A DNA stretch of 64,000 nucleotides, taken from assembly GCA_024036415.1 (NCBI GenBank), contig JAMWET010006936.1, positions 500,501 through 564,500 of the forward strand, written 5' to 3'. Of this stretch, positions 59,776 through 64,000 are shown one piece after another. Every line of letters begins with the position of its first letter. Position 1 is the first letter of the stretch. The DNA is from Prochilodus magdalenae. Its lineage: Eukaryota > Chordata > Actinopteri > Characiformes > Prochilodontidae. A model generated the notes under the pieces. That model saw nothing but the letters and a program-made list of their open reading frames with translations, was not told the origin of the DNA and made no database searches. The position numbers and the translations under genes were made by a program.

Positions 59776-62700
59776 ACACTATTAGGTATGTGTCTGTCTG
59801 GTGCACTCATGTTGATATATTGATGACATATATGTCCCGTATTTAAAAATGGACTATTTCAAAGAAGTTGGCAAATATGTCAACTTATATATTTGTGACT
59901 AATATGATTTAGATCAAAGGGAAACCCATGTATGCTGACATGTCATATGTTTGACATCCATATAATTCCATATATCAGACTTTGATAGGTGTTAACGTTT
60001 CCTAAGCCATTTCTAGTGGATGAAGGGAACATGAGTATCCACTGCAGTTTGTAACCCTCAACCAGTTCCCAGCTCAGTGTGTAATCTGCTTCTTTTTGCT
60101 CCTTGGCTTTTAGATCACTGTTCTCTCTTGTGATCAATGTTACAAAATTGCCACCACTCCAAGAAGGGAGCTCCTCTTGTGCTTGCTCATCTTTCTGGAA
60201 AGTGGTCATGATGATCCACCCTTTTCTAGCTGTGTAATAATAAGAGAGCCTTGGCATGCTTTAGAAACGGGGTTGCCTTCCTCTTTGTGGTCTCAGCCTC
60301 TATCTGCACGAGTGAAAAAGAAATCAATACTAGTGCGCCCTTCGATTGGCCGGTGCTAGATGTGTGCCATGTGGGCTTCGCTCGCTGTCATTCTGGAGCA
60401 AACGTGAAAATCCCCAGCAATCAGATAGCTTCCCCCAGCTGTGGGAGGCTGATAGAACTTATCTGGGTTTGAGCCTGGGTGCTAATTTTTGTTTGAGGTT
60501 GAGAAGGTGTCTGAAAGAATAGCTTGGGGTATTAGCACAATGTGCAAAGCTGGTAGGCCAAACAAGCTTTGTTATGCCATTTTGAAAGATAGAAAGATGT
60601 ATGTGATATGACAGTGTTCCAATGTTCTTAAGCCAAATATAAGACAGCTCATTTACCTAACCAAACACTAGATACCAAAATGCTACTGCTAACTAACTGC
60701 AGGCACCAACAAACTTTGTTAAGCCAGTCCTAGTGTTCGAAAGAAGCACATTCTGTAATCTTGTGTTAGCATAATATTTATACCGATATTTTCAAGTCAT
60801 ATAATGAGGCTATGCTAGATTACTAAAGAGAAATGCTAACATGCTAACTAGTAAGTTACAAAACCTCCAGCTGTATGTGCACAGAAATAGTTTGGTGAAA
60901 AACCCAGAACTAATCAATCAGTTGTCAGTCAATCACATGTTTGGGGTCCAAACTTTACTCGATTTGTTTAGTGCTGGAGCTAAGAGGCTAACATTGCCAT
61001 TAAACAGTAGAAATCAATAGTCATCCAACATTAGCATTCTGCTAATACACCCCCTAAAACTTATTTTAACTGTTTCCTGGCCTTAATTAAGGTTGCCCAG
61101 ACTTCTTGATGTAGTTAAGGGGACAGTGTGGTTTACTGTAAACCTAAAAAACTCAATTTGGTTAACTGAATGCTGTGAACAACCACTTTAGACAGCAGGC
61201 GTCATGCCAAATTCAGACTCCCACATGGAATTTGTCTGTCTTTTCAAATTTATAGTCTTTAAGCATTCATGGTTTCTGTTGTTTCAATATATATTAACAA
61301 ATCTTCTTTAAACAAAATATAAGATTTATAGAAACACAATGAGCATGCTTGCACAAAGGAGTCCGAATACAGCACAAGACCTGCTGTCTAAACTAACAGT
61401 TTGTTGCATTTAGTTACAGTTTGTTTATTTTTATAATTTACAGAACGGTCATATTAGTACCCTGAACTGCATAAGTATGTACATAGTTAATGAAGAGCTA
61501 AATGCTGTTTAAACTGATTGAGTTTTGAGAATGCATTGACAAGAAAGACTAGGGTGACTAGTGAGGTCTAGTGTTTGTTAGCAACATTAGCATAGTAGCT
61601 TCAGCAGTAAATTAAAGAAGAAAAATCTGGAAAAAAAATTGGTAGACGTATTATAGAAGTACAAAATTGTGCCGCTTTTATTTTGGTCAAAATATTCCTT
61701 TAAGCCATTTTATCCCTAATCATGTGACATGACACGTTAACACAGTTAAGCTACAAGTGGATACAACTGATTTACCCAACTAAACACTAAATGGTAAAAT
61801 CCTAGTAGAAAAACTGCACAGCCTGTTGTATTACATAAAGGCACAAGGTCGAAGCACTGCATTTTAAGAGAGGCAAAGCCTAAGGGAAGACTACCGCTGT
61901 TCTCTCTAGCCTCCGACTTCATTCCCTCTTCAATTTTTATCAGTCTAGCTCTCTCCTCTCCACTATACAGGCAACACACTCTGACACGAATTAGCCCCAG
62001 ATTGACCGATACACACTCGTCCTTTGGGATTCAGGGGGACCTTATTCTTCCTCTCTGTCCTCCCCTTCCTCGAGTGGCAATTTCATTCTCTCTAACCTTG
62101 TACCACCACATGTCAGTATTCCCTCCATCGCATGCCAGACCTCCTTAGAATTTTGGCCAGGTTTGTTGTCCACCAATGCCAAACAGTGATCCAACTTCGG
62201 GGAGAAATGCCAAAGGCAAAATATCAAAATTTGATGCAGATGATGCTGTAATAGCAGTATGCTTGTTTTTTTTTGTTATGTGAAGAATAAGTATGCTTTA
62301 TCCTTTAGAATACATTATTTCACAATTGCTCATAATTTACCAAGTTTAACATATTAAGGGGAAGAAATGTGGCCTGTGCAACATTTTTGCCAATTTTTTT
62401 CCACATGTATTTTTAAAGTTTATTTTGAATACAAAATAACTATGTATTATTTACATACTTCTGGATAACTGAAGTCACAGTTAGTTTATAGATATCTAAT
62501 TTTATATTTTATTCTAAGTATGATAACCAAGGCAACTGTGCTCTAAAATTTGCAGGTAATATGCCAGTTTTAGTTGTATTACTTGTGAAGGATGTGTTTG
62601 AACAAAAACTCAACAAAACATGTAATTTCTCATTTACTCATGCATAAATTGATATAGCAATATATAGTTTTCAAATGTATTAAATATTTTAGCATACCTG

Positions 62701-62848
62701 GATTTTATAAAATAAATTGTCAATATTTTGTCATGCATTGTCAAACTGGCGAGCGGTGGCTGAGGTGAAATGCACAGCGAGCGTGATTCAAAAAACAGCT
62801 TCTGGAGATCATTAGTGATTTTCTAAATAAACAGATCTAAAATATATA
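59776..62848. other. Noncoding sequence with one possible conserved block
   Basis: Mostly AT-rich without recognised exons. The block 60110-60480 is more complex (gtggtcatgatgatccaccc, gcgcccttcgattggccggt, tagcttcccccagctgtgg) and has no repeat phrases, so it is a possible conserved element. Open frames at 61746-61979 and 62042-62227 lack domains. Confidence 0.4.
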
Positions 62849-64000
62849 CAGTGGGGTGCGAAAGTTTGGGCAGCCTTGTTAATTTTCCTGATTTACCTTT
62901 ATAAAGCATTGATTGTTTGGATAAAAATTTCCGTTAAATGTATCATATAGGGGACAAACACAGTGATATTTGAGAAGTGAAATGAAGTTTATATGATTTA
63001 CAGAAAGTGTGCAATAATTGGTTAAACAAAAGTAGGCAGGTGCATAAATTTGGGCACTGTTGTCATTTTATTATTTCAAAACCTTTAGAACTAATTATTT
63101 GAACTCAAATTTGGTTTGGTAAGTTCAGTGACCCTTGACCTCCATACACAGGTGACTCCAATTATGAGAAAGGGTATTTAAGGGGGGCACTTGTAAGTTT
63201 TTCTCCTCTTTGCATCTTCTCTGAAGAGTCGCGGCATGGGAGTCTCAAAACGACTTTCAAATGACCTAAAAACAAAGATTGTTCACCGTCATGGTTTAGG
63301 GGAAGGATACCGAAAGTTGTCTCAGATATTTCAGCTTTCAGTCTCCACTGTGAAAAACATTGTGAGAAAATGGAAGACCACAGGCACAGTTCAAGTCAAG
63401 GCTCGAAGTGGCAGACCATGAAAAATCTCGAATAAACAGAAGCGAAGGATGTTGAGAACAGTCAGAGTCAACCCACAGACCAGCACCAAAGACCTACAAC
63501 ATGATATTGCTGCTGATGGACTCACTGTGCATCGTTCAACTATTCGGCGCACTATACACAAGGAGATGCTGTATGGGAGAGTGATGCAGAGGAAGCCTTT
63601 TCTCTGCCCACATCACAAACAGAGCTGCTTGAGGTATGCTAAAGCACATTTGGACAAGGTGCTATGGACTGATGAAACTAAAATAGAGTTATTTGGGCAT
63701 AACAAGGGCCGTTATGCATAGAGGAAAAAGAACACAGCACTCAAAGAAAAACACCTGCTACCTACAGTAAAATCTGGTGGTGGTTCCATTATGCTGTGGG
63801 ACTGTGTGGCCAGTACAGGGACTGAGAATCCTGTTAAAGTTGAGGGACGCATGGATTCCAATTAATATCAGCAGATTCTGGAAACCAATGTCCAGGAATC
63901 AGTGACAAAGCTGAAGCTGCGCCGGGGCTGGATCTTCCAACAAGACAACGACCCTAAACACTGCTCAAAATCTACTAATGCATTCATGCAGAGGAACAAG
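62849..64000 (+). mobile_element. Tc1-like transposon running off the window end
   Basis: The terminal repeat cagtggggtgcgaaagtttg starts after TA (62847-62848). The leader is followed by the transposase pseudogene at 63236. The right terminal repeat lies beyond the window. Confidence 0.9.
63236..64000 (+). pseudogene. Tc1-like transposase pseudogene (partial, cut by window end)
   Basis: This would cut and paste the element at TA sites. Visible parts are MGVSKRLSNDLKTKIV with the paired-type HTH (YRKLSQIFQLSVSTVKNIV), the GRP hinge, the second HTH region (RMLRTVRVNPQTSTKDLQ), KVLWTDETKIELFG with the first catalytic Asp, KSGGGSIMLWDCVA, and IFQQDNDPKHCSKS with the second catalytic Asp. The third catalytic residue lies beyond the window. 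It is dead: stops occur at 63419-63421 (TGA where CGA is expected, a CpG change), at 63719-63721 (TAG where TGG is expected) and at about 63863-63865. A few codons are also missing just before KVLWTDE. Confidence 0.9.

Noticed and set aside
17000..64000. CRISPR arrays, bacterial operons, phage or viral genes
   Set aside because: Nothing of this kind is visible. The only spaced repeats are eukaryotic minisatellites and transposon remnants.

Overview
The window is teleost fish genomic DNA, probably from an otophysan such as a characiform. The evidence is intron-rich vertebrate genes, many decayed Tc1/mariner-like elements, tRNA-derived SINE remnants, long TA microsatellites and AT-rich noncoding sequence. 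The order-level guess rests on the look of the repeats and is weak. There are no bacterial or phage features and no CRISPR array.

Only two genes are supported, and they sit head to head. mks1 (Meckel syndrome type 1, B9-domain protein of the ciliary transition zone) lies on the minus strand at 1974-9669. I reconstructed it as 18 coding exons, 562 aa, with consistent phases throughout. mrm1 (mitochondrial 16S rRNA 2'-O-methyltransferase) lies on the plus strand at 10800-16599, with 5 coding exons and 389 aa. The 1.1 kb between their start codons holds a full-consensus RFX X-box, fitting a cilium gene, and a full-consensus palindromic NRF1 site, fitting a nuclear gene for a mitochondrial protein. 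Intron 1 of mks1 carries a partial copy of its own exon 1, flanked by a 91-bp direct duplication.

From about 17 kb to the end (47 kb) I find no gene. In other vertebrates MRM1 is followed by the developmental regulator LHX1, so this may be an lhx1-side regulatory desert. Several 300-800 bp blocks of higher-complexity, repeat-free sequence rich in homeodomain-type cores look like conserved noncoding elements. This is inference, because I cannot align them. Between them lie at least ten Tc1/mariner-like remnants (21.3, 33.7, 35.5, 38.6, 39.6, 41.3, 42.3, 49.0, 50.9, 58.6, 59.6 and 62.8 kb), a nested pair of inverted-repeat elements (44.7-46.3 kb), a LINE 3' end inserted in an older repeat (31.9-32.6 kb), SINEs, a 615-bp AT-rich foldback (36.6-37.2 kb), a degenerate repeat cluster (26-30 kb), a 1.8-kb array of a 54-bp minisatellite (53.0-54.8 kb), and a near-perfect 96-bp-arm hairpin (56.87-57.07 kb).

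The least explained items are the exon-1 copy in mks1 intron 1, the 96-bp hairpin, the degenerate 26-30 kb cluster and the frame-preserving 54-bp array.
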